DNA of 64,000 nucleotides, from positions 1 through 64,000 of the forward strand of contig NZ_JYLN01000011.1 of NCBI RefSeq assembly GCF_001439735.1, given 5' to 3'. The stretch comes from Pseudomonas paralactis (GTDB lineage Bacteria > Pseudomonadota > Gammaproteobacteria > Pseudomonadales > Pseudomonadaceae). Under the pieces are notes generated by a model, which searched no databases, was not told the DNA's origin, and saw only the letters and a program-made list of their open reading frames with translations. Positions 44,801-53,377 of the stretch are shown in pieces (the stretch's first letter is position 1; every line of letters begins with the position of its first letter). The translations under genes and the position numbers were made by a program.

Positions 44801-45910
44801 ATGGAAAACAGACGAGGCAAAGGGCTTTCATTTGCCAGACGTATCTACAAGCCAAGGATCATCGGCCTGGGTATCGGTAGCATCAGCGTAATCGGCGCGT
44901 TGTATCCCTTGTCGATGCCCGGTTGGGTATGGGCATTGTTGCTGTTCAATGGCCTTGCCTGGCCGCACGTGGCTTATCTGATATCGACCCATTCGCCGTT
45001 TCCCTATCAGGCCGAACGGCGCAACCTGCTGTATGACTCATTGTCGGGCGGTTTCTGGGCGGCAGCCACCCAGTTCTCGCCGCTGACGGCCGTGACCATT
45101 TTGTCGATGATGGCCATGAATAACGTCGCTGCCGGCGGCACACGCTTGTTCCTGCACGGGCTGCTCGCACAAGCCGTCGGCATCGCAATCGCCTGGGGCC
45201 TGTTCGGGATCACGTTCGATTCCAGCGTCAGCCTTGTCGAGGTCTACACCTGCCTGCCGATGCTGACGCTCTACCCGATGGCCATCGGCATGGTCTGCTA
45301 TCAGTTGGCAATCAAACTGTCGCAACATAAACGCGCCCTCAGCGCCCTGAGCCGCATCGATAGCCTGACCGGCCTGCTCAATCATGGCTCGTGGAAAGAC
45401 CTGCTCAACCTCAAGTTCCACAAGTGCCAGCAGCTACAAGGCCAGGCGACCATTGCCTTGATCGATGTCGACCACTTCAAACGCATCAATGATAAGCACG
45501 GCCATACCGTCGGCGATGCGGTACTGCGCCAGTTGAGCCTGGACTTGCGTCGGCACCTGCGCGAAGAAGACCTCGCCGGCCGCTACGGAGGTGACGAGTT
45601 CTGTGTGATCCTTCCGAAGATGACCTTGCAAGAGGCCGCGCAAGTGATGGAACAGGTGCGCGAAACATTCAGTAACTACCGTAATGCGCAAACTCCTGAA
45701 TTGCGCGTGAGCCTGAGCATCGGCCTGGCGGATTTTCAGCCGACCTTCAAGGATGCGCTTATGTGGCTCAACGCTGCGGACAACGCGCTGTACGCTGCCA
45801 AAAACACCGGCCGCAACTGCGTCAGGACCAGCGACGGGAGATCGCCTGTTCGGCCGCAGTTGTCTGATAACACCTCGTCCGAATCTTCCTCGGCCAGCCT
45901 GCCGCAATAG
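44801..45910 (+). CDS. Membrane diguanylate cyclase (MASE2-GGDEF)
   Basis: This 369-residue protein makes cyclic di-GMP. The N-terminal MASE2 region (about residues 15-175) has several membrane helices (RIIGLGIGSISVIGALYPL, FLHGLLAQAVGIAIAWGLF). The GGDEF domain (about 190-345) has an intact active site RYGGDEF and an intact product-inhibition I-site RxxD (REED) five residues before it. The architecture matches AdrA/DgcC-type enzymes. The start at 44801 is chosen as the first Met before the basic MASE2 N-terminus; the open frame begins 18 codons earlier. It is followed by a BdlA-like chemoreceptor gene in the same direction. Confidence 0.92.
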   Translation: MENRRGKGLSFARRIYKPRIIGLGIGSISVIGALYPLSMPGWVWALLLFNGLAWPHVAYLISTHSPFPYQAERRNLLYDSLSGGFWAAATQFSPLTAVTILSMMAMNNVAAGGTRLFLHGLLAQAVGIAIAWGLFGITFDSSVSLVEVYTCLPMLTLYPMAIGMVCYQLAIKLSQHKRALSALSRIDSLTGLLNHGSWKDLLNLKFHKCQQLQGQATIALIDVDHFKRINDKHGHTVGDAVLRQLSLDLRRHLREEDLAGRYGGDEFCVILPKMTLQEAAQVMEQVRETFSNYRNAQTPELRVSLSIGLADFQPTFKDALMWLNAADNALYAAKNTGRNCVRTSDGRSPVRPQLSDNTSSESSSASLPQ

Positions 45911-46084
45911 CATAATGCCGCCATTGGTCGGCTATCCAAAAATGCCCCTGCCCATACGGCGAACTTCTGGGCCGGTCGATCACTCTGAACCCCTTGTTCC
46001 ACCCCCCCTCTGTCAGCACCCGGAAGCTGGCAATGAGCAAGTCAACCGTAAGGCCAGGCGCCCTACGGGGTCAGGCGCAAATAC

Positions 46085-47443
46085 ATGGATACCGCATATG
46101 CTTGCATGCCCGAGCCCTCTAACATGCTATTTACCGCCCACAAGAAAACCATCAGCACCCTGCAACACCGCATTGCCCAACAGGCCAGCCTGCTCGATGC
46201 CATCGAGCGCTCCATGGCCGTCATCGAATTCGACCTGCAAGGCACCGTGCTGCGGGCCAATGACAACTTCTTCAAAACCATGGGTTACCGTGCCGAACAG
46301 ATCCTGGGCCAATCCCACCGGATGTTCTGCACCCCCGCCTTCGCCCGCAGCGCCGAATACAACCAACTGTGGACGCAGCTGCGCAACGGCCAATTCCAGT
46401 CGGGCACCTTTGAGCGTGTGGGAGCCAGCGGTGATTCGGTGTGGCTGGAAGCCAGCTACAACCCGGTACGCGATGAAGCCGGGAGCGTGATCAAAGTGGT
46501 GAAGTACGCCATGGATGTCACCCCGCGCCTGCAAGCCGAGAGTGAAGCCAACGCCAAGCTGGCAGCCATCGACCGCGCCATGGCGATGATCGAGTTCAAC
46601 CTTGATGGCACCATCATTACCGCCAACGCCAATTTCCTGCAGCGCATGGGGTACAGCCTGGCGCAAATCCAGGGCAAGCATCACCGCCTGTTTTGCACAC
46701 CCGAGCTTGCCAACAGTGCCGCTTACAGCGAGTTCTGGAAACGCTTGAACCAGGGCGAGCTGTTCAATGGCCAGTTCGAACGGGTAGACAAAAACGGCCA
46801 GGTCGTATGGCTGGAAGCCAACTACAACCCGGTGTACGACGCCAGTGGGCGCCTGTGCAAAGTGGTGAAGTTCGCCTCCGACGTCACCGCTCGTGTACAA
46901 CAACATGCCGCCGAGGCTCAGAGCGCAGCACAGGCTTATCACCTGTCATTGAGCACTCAGGAGATGGCGGAAAAAGGCGCCGAAGTGATTCAGAAAACCG
47001 CCAGCGGTATGCGCGAAATTGCCTCTGATATCGACGCTTCTTCGCAACTGATCGCCAAACTCGGCGAGCGCTCGCAACAAATCACCGCCATCGTCAACAC
47101 CATTCGCGGCATCGCCGACCAGACCAACCTGCTGGCCCTCAACGCCGCTATCGAAGCCGCCCGCGCCGGCGAGCAAGGCCGTGGCTTTGCCGTGGTTGCC
47201 GATGAAGTGCGGCAGCTGGCGGCGCGCACCAGCGGCTCCACTGCCGAAATTTCCGGCATGATCGCCATGATCCAGGACGAAACCCGCCAAGCCATCGACA
47301 GCATGGACGCCACCCGCGACCGTGCCGCCCAGGGCGTAGAACTGGCCAACCAGGCGGGCACGGTGATTCTGCAAATTCGCGAAGGCACCGGCGAAGCCGT
47401 CCAGGCGGTAAGCGCGTTTGCCAATGATCGGGGCAATCGCTGA
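46085..47443 (+). CDS. bdlA: BdlA-like PAS-PAS methyl-accepting protein
   Basis: This 452-residue soluble signalling protein has two tandem PAS domains (about residues 40-150 and 160-272), nearly repeating each other (MAVIEFDLQGTVLRANDNFF; MAMIEFNLDGTIITANANFL). A C-terminal MCP signalling domain follows (about 285-452) with the conserved hairpin tip RGIADQTNLLALNAAIEAAR. There are no membrane helices. This is the layout of BdlA, which links c-di-GMP and biofilm dispersion in P. aeruginosa. The start is uncertain: ATG 46085 has no clear ribosome binding site, and Met-14 (46124) is possible. It lies 170 bases after a diguanylate cyclase gene. Confidence 0.85.
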   Translation: MDTAYACMPEPSNMLFTAHKKTISTLQHRIAQQASLLDAIERSMAVIEFDLQGTVLRANDNFFKTMGYRAEQILGQSHRMFCTPAFARSAEYNQLWTQLRNGQFQSGTFERVGASGDSVWLEASYNPVRDEAGSVIKVVKYAMDVTPRLQAESEANAKLAAIDRAMAMIEFNLDGTIITANANFLQRMGYSLAQIQGKHHRLFCTPELANSAAYSEFWKRLNQGELFNGQFERVDKNGQVVWLEANYNPVYDASGRLCKVVKFASDVTARVQQHAAEAQSAAQAYHLSLSTQEMAEKGAEVIQKTASGMREIASDIDASSQLIAKLGERSQQITAIVNTIRGIADQTNLLALNAAIEAARAGEQGRGFAVVADEVRQLAARTSGSTAEISGMIAMIQDETRQAIDSMDATRDRAAQGVELANQAGTVILQIREGTGEAVQAVSAFANDRGNR

Positions 47444-47501
47444 CCGGTTCTTCAGGCTCTCTGGCTGGGGGACTTGGCCCATGCGCCGGGCTGTATCGAA
47501 G

Positions 47502-48386
47502 CTAACTTCGCAGCCCGCGCACATGCTGTCCCAGCTCATCAAACAATGTCACCACCGAGCGCAACGCCCGGCAATCAGGCCGCGTCAACAACCACAGCGC
47601 CGTGTCGTGCCCTGCCAATGCAGGGCCCAGCGGTTGCAGGCCATCCCGTATCAGAAAATCCGGCAACGCCGCCACGCCCAGCCCGACGCGCACCAGTTCA
47701 GTCACCGACTGCATGCTGTTGCAACGATAACTGGGCCGCACGCCCGGCAACTGTTCACGGCGCCAGACTAAGGTGGGGTGATCAGGCAAAAAGTCGTCCG
47801 GCGCGATCCAGGCCAGGTCAGCCAACGCCTGGCCTGCGTGCTGGCGCGCATATTCGGCACTGGCGCACACCTGATACGTCACCGCCCCCAGACAACGCCC
47901 AACCAGATGCTCCGGCGGCGTCCTGGTCAGGCGCAGGGCGATATCTGCATCTCGACGGCTGAGGTTGGCAAAGTCGTTGGACGTGCTCAGTTCAAGGGTC
48001 AGCGCCGGGTAGGCTGGCATGAATTGCGCCAGGGCCGGCAACAGCAAACCTTGCAACACCGAGTCGGTGCAGGTCAGGCGCACGGTGCCGCTGATCACTT
48101 CACCGCCCTGCTCCACACCTATGCGCGCCGCCTCAAGGGCCTGCTCTGCGCGCTCGGCCTGCTGGGCCAGATGGGTCGACAGGCTGGTAGGCAAATAACC
48201 GGCGCGGCTTTTTTCAAACAAGGTCTGGCCCAGGGCCGCCTCCAGGCGCCTTACCGCACGGAATACCGTGGACACGTCCAACCGCAGTAACGCTGCGGCC
48301 CGCGCCAACGTACCGCCGCGCACCAGGGCAAGGATCAATGACAGATCGGAGTAGTCGAGTTGATAGTGCGTGGCTGCATTAAGCAT
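47502..48386 (-). CDS. LysR family transcriptional regulator
   Basis: This 294-residue regulator has an N-terminal winged helix-turn-helix (about residues 9-67, with GTLARAAALLRLDVSTVFRAVRRLEAALG) and a periplasmic-binding-like effector domain (about 95-290, ISGTVRLTCTDSVLQGLLLP). The start at 48386 gives a normal length. It is divergent from the amidotransferase-like and monooxygenase-like pair, with 80 bases between, and is likely to control them. Confidence 0.88.
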   Translation of the reverse strand: MLNAATHYQLDYSDLSLILALVRGGTLARAAALLRLDVSTVFRAVRRLEAALGQTLFEKSRAGYLPTSLSTHLAQQAERAEQALEAARIGVEQGGEVISGTVRLTCTDSVLQGLLLPALAQFMPAYPALTLELSTSNDFANLSRRDADIALRLTRTPPEHLVGRCLGAVTYQVCASAEYARQHAGQALADLAWIAPDDFLPDHPTLVWRREQLPGVRPSYRCNSMQSVTELVRVGLGVAALPDFLIRDGLQPLGPALAGHDTALWLLTRPDCRALRSVVTLFDELGQHVRGLRS

Positions 48387-48466
48387 GTGGGTAAACGCCA
48401 ATATTGATTGCGCGAACGCCAATCTATAGTGCGTACGAGCCCACCACAAGCCAAGGGATGCACCCG

Positions 48467-49174
48467 ATGACACCCACCGCTCTGCACCTCGCCCTGATCG
48501 GCGACTACAACCCTGACGTGATCGCCCACCAGGCTATTCCAGTGGCGTTGCAACAGGCCGCCGACACCCTGGGCGTAAGGGTTCACGCGCAATGGCTGGA
48601 CACCCAAACACTGACCTCCACTACTGCACTGCAAGGCTTTGACGGTTTCTGGTGTGTACCTGCCAGCCCCTATCGCGACACTGACGGCGCGTTGCGGGCA
48701 ATCCGTTTTGCACGCGAACAAGGCCGGCCTTTCCTTGGTACCTGCGGTGGTTTTCAACATGCCGTGCTCGAATATGCGCGCAACGTACTGGGCTGGATCG
48801 ATGCCGAGCATGGCGAACTGGCCCCCCACGCCGAACGCGCCGTCATCACCCCACTGAGCTGCTCGCTGGTGGAAGTGAGCGACACCCTGCGCCTGGCGGC
48901 GCACACGCGCATTGCCCAAGCCTACGGCCACCTGGACATCCACGAAGGCTACCACTGCCGCTACGGCATCAACCCTGCGTTTGCCGCTGCACTACTGGCG
49001 GGCAACCTGATTCCCAGCGGTCACGATGCTGCGGGCGAGTTGCGCGCGTTGGAGTTACGCGATCACCCGTTCTTCGTCGCCACGCTGTTCCAGCCCGAAC
49101 GCGCCGCACTCAAGGGCATCACGCCGCCCTTGGCGCTGGCCCTGCTCAAGGCTTGCCAAGAGCTGTCGGCATGA
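48467..49174 (+). CDS. Glutamine amidotransferase-like protein (CTP synthase C-terminal related)
   Basis: This 235-residue protein resembles the class I glutaminase half of CTP synthase without the synthetase half. The nucleophile-elbow Cys is in FLGTCGGFQHAVLEYARN (about residue 87). The end of the domain has FQPERAAL, where the usual catalytic HPE is replaced by QPE, so ordinary glutaminase chemistry is doubtful. The start at 48467 has AAGGGA eight bases upstream; 48458 is an alternative. Its stop overlaps the next start by four bases (ATGA). Confidence 0.75.
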   Translation: MTPTALHLALIGDYNPDVIAHQAIPVALQQAADTLGVRVHAQWLDTQTLTSTTALQGFDGFWCVPASPYRDTDGALRAIRFAREQGRPFLGTCGGFQHAVLEYARNVLGWIDAEHGELAPHAERAVITPLSCSLVEVSDTLRLAAHTRIAQAYGHLDIHEGYHCRYGINPAFAAALLAGNLIPSGHDAAGELRALELRDHPFFVATLFQPERAALKGITPPLALALLKACQELSA

Positions 49175-49491
49175 TCGCCAAGACGCCCGCCCCACCTTAT
49201 TACGCGGTGATCTTCAGCTCGCTGCGTACCAGCGGCGATCAGGGTTATGGCGAGGCTGCTTCGCGAATGCTGGCCCTGGCGGCGCAACAACCCGGGTTTC
49301 TCGGCGTGGAGTCGGCGCGGGAGGATGGATTGGGCATCACGGTGTCCTACTGGGCCAGCGAGGCGGCGATCCTGGCCTGGAAACAGCAGGCCGAACACCG
49401 GCAGGTGCGTGAGCAAGGACGCTCCACCTGGTACACCGCGTTTCACACGCGGGTATGCAAGGTAGAGCGGGCGTACACCTTCTCACATTGA
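49171..49491 (+). CDS. Antibiotic biosynthesis monooxygenase (ABM) domain protein
   Basis: This 106-residue protein has the ferredoxin-like ABM fold: YYAVIFSSLRTSGDQGYGEA, PGFLGVESAREDGLGITVSYW and ILAWKQQAEHRQVREQGR. Such proteins act as small cofactor-free monooxygenases or as stress-associated dimers; the substrate is unknown. The start at 49171 overlaps the previous stop (ATGA), so both form one operon controlled probably by the divergent LysR gene. Confidence 0.83.
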   Translation: MIAKTPAPPYYAVIFSSLRTSGDQGYGEAASRMLALAAQQPGFLGVESAREDGLGITVSYWASEAAILAWKQQAEHRQVREQGRSTWYTAFHTRVCKVERAYTFSH

Positions 49492-49505
49492 GAGGTTTTC
49501 AACCG

Positions 49506-49531
49506 GTAGGAGCAAGCTTGCTCGCTCCTAC
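49506..49531. repeat. Collapsed REP palindrome
   Basis: GTAGGAGCAAGCTTGCTCGCTCCTAC is a 26-base near-perfect palindrome. It looks like a REPIN whose spacer and inner arms were deleted. It lies 15 bases past the ABM stop and may act as a transcript-end hairpin. Confidence 0.7.
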
Positions 49532-49557
49532 AGGGATCGCCCCGGCACGAGGGTCAG

Positions 49558-49881
49558 TCAGTTCACCAAACTGCGCAACGCACTGATCTGCGGGATCTCC
49601 ACCCGGCGCATGTACACCCGCAATGGCTCGGTGATGTTGATGCGGTCATCGATATTCTGGTCCAGCAACAACTGGATGCGTTCGCGGCACAGGGTCATGG
49701 TGTGGTCGGCGGCGGGTAGCCAGACAAATTCTGCGGTGGGAATGATGCCGTCATCGGCCACGTCCATGCCGAATGAGTCTTCGCTGAAACGCACGATGTA
49801 CTGACCGGTTTTGCGATTGAGGCCGACAAAACCCTGGAGTTGGTCGGCGGCCTGGCAGATAAGTTCTGAAGTGATGCGCAT
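49558..49881 (-). CDS. DUF2025 family protein
   Basis: This 107-residue cytosolic protein has ICQAADQLQGFVGLNRKTGQY, VRFSEDSFGMDVADDGI and LLLDQNIDDRINITEPLRVY. It matches the Pseudomonas DUF2025 family (P. aeruginosa PA1123), whose role is unknown. The start at 49881 fits the family; the frame extends 47 codons upstream without support. It is a single gene divergent from glpQ. Confidence 0.75.
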   Translation of the reverse strand: MRITSELICQAADQLQGFVGLNRKTGQYIVRFSEDSFGMDVADDGIIPTAEFVWLPAADHTMTLCRERIQLLLDQNIDDRINITEPLRVYMRRVEIPQISALRSLVN

Positions 49882-49997
49882 GGTAAACCTCACTGAAAAG
49901 CCCTGCTCGGGCTGGAAAGATGGTTTACACGCGTGGCAGAAGATACTGCCCTCTGACGGGGCAGCTATGCGCAAGAATACTGCAACGCAGCACAAAA

Positions 49998-50038
49998 AAA
50001 CCGACAAAATCGGCCCCTGCACACGTTAATGTCGGTTT
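49998..50038. repeat. Inverted repeat between DUF2025 and glpQ genes
   Basis: AAACCGAC at 49998-50005 and GTCGGTTT at 50031-50038 are perfect inverted arms with 25 bases between. The location in a divergent promoter region suggests a regulatory site; it has no T tract suitable for termination. Confidence 0.4.
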
Positions 50039-50113
50039 GGTGATAGCGCCTTTGGCAATCAATTGTTAAAAAGGACACCTTCTCAAAGCTACCTCCACGA
50101 AAGGACTTCGCAT

Positions 50114-51241
50114 ATGCCTGTCACGTTTACCAAGAGCGCCTTGCTGCTGGCGTTGATGCTCGGCCTGGGCCAGGCACAGGCTGCCGACCCGGTCAGCCCG
50201 GCTGAATTGGCGACAAACGAAGGCATACCCTACCCTGCCGTGATCGCTCACCGTGGCGCTTCCTATGACGCACCTGAATCCACCGCTGCCGCCTACAAGG
50301 TGGCACGCGACCTGGGCGCCGACTACCTGGAACTGGACCTGCAACGCAGCAAGGACGGCGTGCTGTTCGCCCTGCACGACAATAACCTGCAGCGCACCAC
50401 CGACGTGGCCACCAAGTTCCCGGAGCGCAAAGACGCGCCGGCCAACGAGTTCACCTGGAAAGAACTGCAAACCCTCGACGCCGGCAGCTGGTTCAACGCC
50501 GCCTACCCGGATCGCGCACGTCCGGGCTTTGTTGGCCTGAAGATCCTGAGCCTGGACGACATCATCAAGATCGCCGAAGGCAACCCGTCACACAAACCCG
50601 GCCTGTACATCGAGACCAAGGAGCCCAAGCAGTTCCCGGGTATCGAAGCCGACCTGAAAAACAAGCTGTTGGACAAAGGCTGGCTGAGCTCCGCCGGCTC
50701 CAAGCTGGGCAAGAGCAACACCGGCGTCGGCCAAGGCCGTGGCCGCGTGGTGCTGCAAACCTTTGAAGTGGCCAGCCTGCAAGAGCTGCAAAAAGAAATG
50801 CCCAACACCCCGAAGATCCTGCTGTTGTGGGTGGGCGAAGGCAGCATCGAGCCCAAATCCAGGGTGACCTTCGCCGAGTCCGGCGAAACCACCAAGGCCG
50901 CCTACTACGCCAAGCAAGAGCCAAAGGACGCCGCCGAATTCGAAAAATGGGTCGACCAGGCCAAGAGCCTCGGCGCCATCGGCACTGGCCCATCGGCGGA
51001 GCTGACCGACCACGGCGACCAGAGCTACACCGACCTGGTGAAGCCTGAAATGAACAAGCTGACCCACGACAAGGGCCTGCTGGTGCATGTGTACACCGTG
51101 GATGAGCCGATGGATTTCGAGAAAGTCATGAAGGCCGGGGTTGATGGCATCTTCACCAACCGCGCCGCCGAGCTGCTGAAGTTCTACAAGCGCTGGCCGT
51201 CGTCCAGCGTGCAGGACCTGCTCAACGACCATAAGTACTGA
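50114..51241 (+). CDS. glpQ: Glycerophosphodiester phosphodiesterase, periplasmic
   Basis: This 375-residue enzyme hydrolyses glycerophosphodiesters to glycerol 3-phosphate and an alcohol. A signal peptide (SALLLALMLGLGQAQA, cleaved before ADPVS) places it in the periplasm. The GDPD catalytic features are VIAHRGASYDAPESTAAAY (HRGA, about residue 47), YLELDLQRSKDG (E-x-D, metal ligands) and FALHDNNLQRTT (His). The start at 50114 follows AAAGGACTTCG and is fixed by the signal peptide. An AraC gene starts right after its stop. Confidence 0.93.
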   Translation: MPVTFTKSALLLALMLGLGQAQAADPVSPAELATNEGIPYPAVIAHRGASYDAPESTAAAYKVARDLGADYLELDLQRSKDGVLFALHDNNLQRTTDVATKFPERKDAPANEFTWKELQTLDAGSWFNAAYPDRARPGFVGLKILSLDDIIKIAEGNPSHKPGLYIETKEPKQFPGIEADLKNKLLDKGWLSSAGSKLGKSNTGVGQGRGRVVLQTFEVASLQELQKEMPNTPKILLLWVGEGSIEPKSRVTFAESGETTKAAYYAKQEPKDAAEFEKWVDQAKSLGAIGTGPSAELTDHGDQSYTDLVKPEMNKLTHDKGLLVHVYTVDEPMDFEKVMKAGVDGIFTNRAAELLKFYKRWPSSSVQDLLNDHKY

Positions 51242-51907
51242 GTGAAGCCCGAATGGTCAGGCCACCTGTGGCTGGGGCCTGATCACGGGCTGATCCTCGG
51301 CAAGGTGGGGTGCACCGCGCCCCATGCGCATTATGCTCATCAACTGATGTTCTGCCCTGGCGCGCCGATCACGGTCAGCCTTGAAGGTGGTATCACCACT
51401 GCCCATCGCCTGTTTATTCCCTCGCGTCACCGCCATGCCATCCTGGAGGCCGAAGGCGAGGTATGGGTGCTGTATGCCGAGCCGATGGCCTTTGATCTCC
51501 AAGCGTTGCAGCAACTGCTGGCAGACGGTGATATATCTCCAACGGCCCTGCACGCACTGCCCCGATGCCGCCTTGAAGACCCACGTATTGAACGTGCGCT
51601 TGCCACCCTCGACGAGCAGCTGAGCGGCAAGGTGTCGGCCCACGCGGTGGCCGCGGCGGCACACGTGTCCTTGAGCCAACTGGAGCGCCTGTTCAACGAT
51701 CAGTTGGGTGTGCCCGTACGCCGCCTGGTGTTATGGCGAAGGTTGCGCATTGCGCTGCGCTTGGCCCTTGCCGGCAGCACGCTGACCGAAGCAGCCCATG
51801 GTGCGGGCTTTGCCGATTCGGCGCATTTTTCGCGGACCATGAAGCAGTTGTTCGGGGTGACGGCTGGCGCCTCCTTGCGCCAGCTGCAAGTGCAGTTCCT
51901 AACGTAG
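51242..51907 (+). CDS. AraC family transcriptional regulator
   Basis: This 221-residue protein has an N-terminal cupin-like sensing part (about residues 1-90, with HAHYAHQLMFCPGAPITVSL) and a C-terminal AraC DNA-binding domain (about 120-215, two helix-turn-helices in VAAAAHVSLSQLERLFNDQ and LTEAAHGAGFADSAHFSRTM). The start is GTG at 51242, immediately after the glpQ stop, implying co-transcription. Its 3' end overlaps the convergent desaturase gene by nine bases. Confidence 0.85.
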   Translation: MKPEWSGHLWLGPDHGLILGKVGCTAPHAHYAHQLMFCPGAPITVSLEGGITTAHRLFIPSRHRHAILEAEGEVWVLYAEPMAFDLQALQQLLADGDISPTALHALPRCRLEDPRIERALATLDEQLSGKVSAHAVAAAAHVSLSQLERLFNDQLGVPVRRLVLWRRLRIALRLALAGSTLTEAAHGAGFADSAHFSRTMKQLFGVTAGASLRQLQVQFLT

Positions 51908-52762
51908 GTCGTCTGGCAGCGGCGGCTCCTTGGTCGAACGGACCGACATAAACGGGTCACGTAACTGCGCTGCATACGCCACGGGGAAATCCGGGCGACT
52001 ACCAATGCCCAGGTCCTGCGAGCCCATGCGGTAACCATCGCGATAAAACGCGGTGCCCAGCAACCAGTCCCACAGGTTGAAGAACAAGCCGAAGTTCACA
52101 TCCCCGGCGCGGCCGTACTTCATATGATGAAATCGATGCACCGGCGCCCAGGCGAATATCCAGCGCAGCGGTCCCAGACGCATATCCACATTGGAGTGTT
52201 GCAGCAGCAATTGAATGGCGATGGCCAGCGCCAGCAACTGCGCGACCTCAAGCGAAATTCCCATCAAGACTAACGGCAGCAGGCCCGCCGTCGCTTCCAG
52301 CATTTGGTGCAAGGGATGCTTCATCAAGCCATTAAAACCATACAGCCGCTGCACGCTGTGATGCACCGCGTGTAAACGCCACAGCAATGCGATGCGATGG
52401 CTGGCGTAATGCATCAAGGTAATACCGGCATCGGCCACGAAGATCGCCATCAACAGTTGCTGCCACAGCGGCCAGCCTCGCGGCCATATGCCCTCTAACG
52501 CCAGCAACGCGGTGAGCCCGGGCAAAACCAGCAAGCCCAGGACGTTCAGGCTTTCATTGACCAACGCATGCAACGTATCGCGCCGGCGATCGCCCAGGCT
52601 GCGATTCCACTGCCGCTCGTAGGGCAGCCATTGCTCCGCCAAAAACGACACTGCAACCGCTGTTGCAAATATCAGCAACAACCAGCGGGGCTGGCACAGC
52701 CCCCACCCCACAAACCCCAGCAGGAAGGCAGGCGCATACATCCAACTGACTAACCGTTTCAT
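51899..52762 (-). CDS. Sterol desaturase/fatty acid hydroxylase family protein
   Basis: This 287-residue integral membrane protein has several hydrophobic segments and the histidine clusters of the di-iron fatty acid hydroxylase family: HYASHR (about residue 116), HAVHHSVQ (about 129) and PVHRFHHMKYG (about 207). It probably hydroxylates or desaturates a lipid; the substrate is unknown. The start at 52762 (MKRLVSWMY) follows GGGAGCACTGGG; a start 24 codons upstream is possible. It is convergent with the AraC gene. Confidence 0.85.
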   Translation of the reverse strand: MKRLVSWMYAPAFLLGFVGWGLCQPRWLLLIFATAVAVSFLAEQWLPYERQWNRSLGDRRRDTLHALVNESLNVLGLLVLPGLTALLALEGIWPRGWPLWQQLLMAIFVADAGITLMHYASHRIALLWRLHAVHHSVQRLYGFNGLMKHPLHQMLEATAGLLPLVLMGISLEVAQLLALAIAIQLLLQHSNVDMRLGPLRWIFAWAPVHRFHHMKYGRAGDVNFGLFFNLWDWLLGTAFYRDGYRMGSQDLGIGSRPDFPVAYAAQLRDPFMSVRSTKEPPLPDDLR

Positions 52763-52919
52763 CCCAGTGCTCCCTTTTTTGGTGAGCCCCAGCATGAAAT
52801 CCTGCATCCATCGTGGATTGAACAAACTGCGCAACTGCTTGAAATAATTAAGGGTGAGTTAAGTTGCACGGGATAACCTGAGGCCACTTAAACAGCTCAA
52901 CCCAAGAAGGACACCCACC

Positions 52920-53228
52920 ATGAAAACTCTGACCGCCTTGTTCGCCGCCACTGCCCTGACCCTGACCGCTGGCCTGGCCCAGGCTGATGTTCGTCCGGAT
53001 CATATCGAAGGCCTGCTCAAGTCCGGCGCCGTGATGTCTTTCGACAAACTCAACGCGGCTGCCTTGGCCAAGCACCCGGGCGCCACTATCAATGACACCG
53101 AGTTGGACCACAACAACAGCGGCGTCCTGGTCTACGAAGTTGAACTGACCGACACTGCCAACAAGCAATTTGAAGTGAAGCTCGACGCCAAGACCGGCGC
53201 TGTGCTGGAAGACAAGCTCGACACTTGA
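52920..53228 (+). CDS. PepSY domain periplasmic protein
   Basis: This 102-residue protein has a signal peptide (MKTLTALFAATALTLTAGLAQA, cleaved before DVRPD) and one PepSY domain (about residues 45-100: VYEVELTDTANKQFEVKLDAKTG). PepSY proteins are thought to bind or inhibit peptidases or to sense the envelope. The ATG follows AAGGACACCCACC. A strong terminator follows, so it is a single-gene unit. Confidence 0.85.
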   Translation: MKTLTALFAATALTLTAGLAQADVRPDHIEGLLKSGAVMSFDKLNAAALAKHPGATINDTELDHNNSGVLVYEVELTDTANKQFEVKLDAKTGAVLEDKLDT

Positions 53229-53240
53229 TTAGAATCTTCC

Positions 53241-53276
53241 AAAAAACGCGCCACCTTCGGGTGGCGCGTTTTTTTA
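53241..53276 (+). terminator. Terminator of the PepSY gene
   Basis: AAAAACGCGCCACC and GGTGGCGCGTTTTT pair around a TTCG tetraloop and end in seven T. Confidence 0.95.
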
Positions 53277-53377
53277 TGCGCGCTACCAAACCGTCACATA
53301 ACCGTCATCGCGCCTTGCAATGATTCGCGCCTGGGTGCCTGTGAAACCTCCTACAGGCCCTTTCCCTGCGAGCCGCC

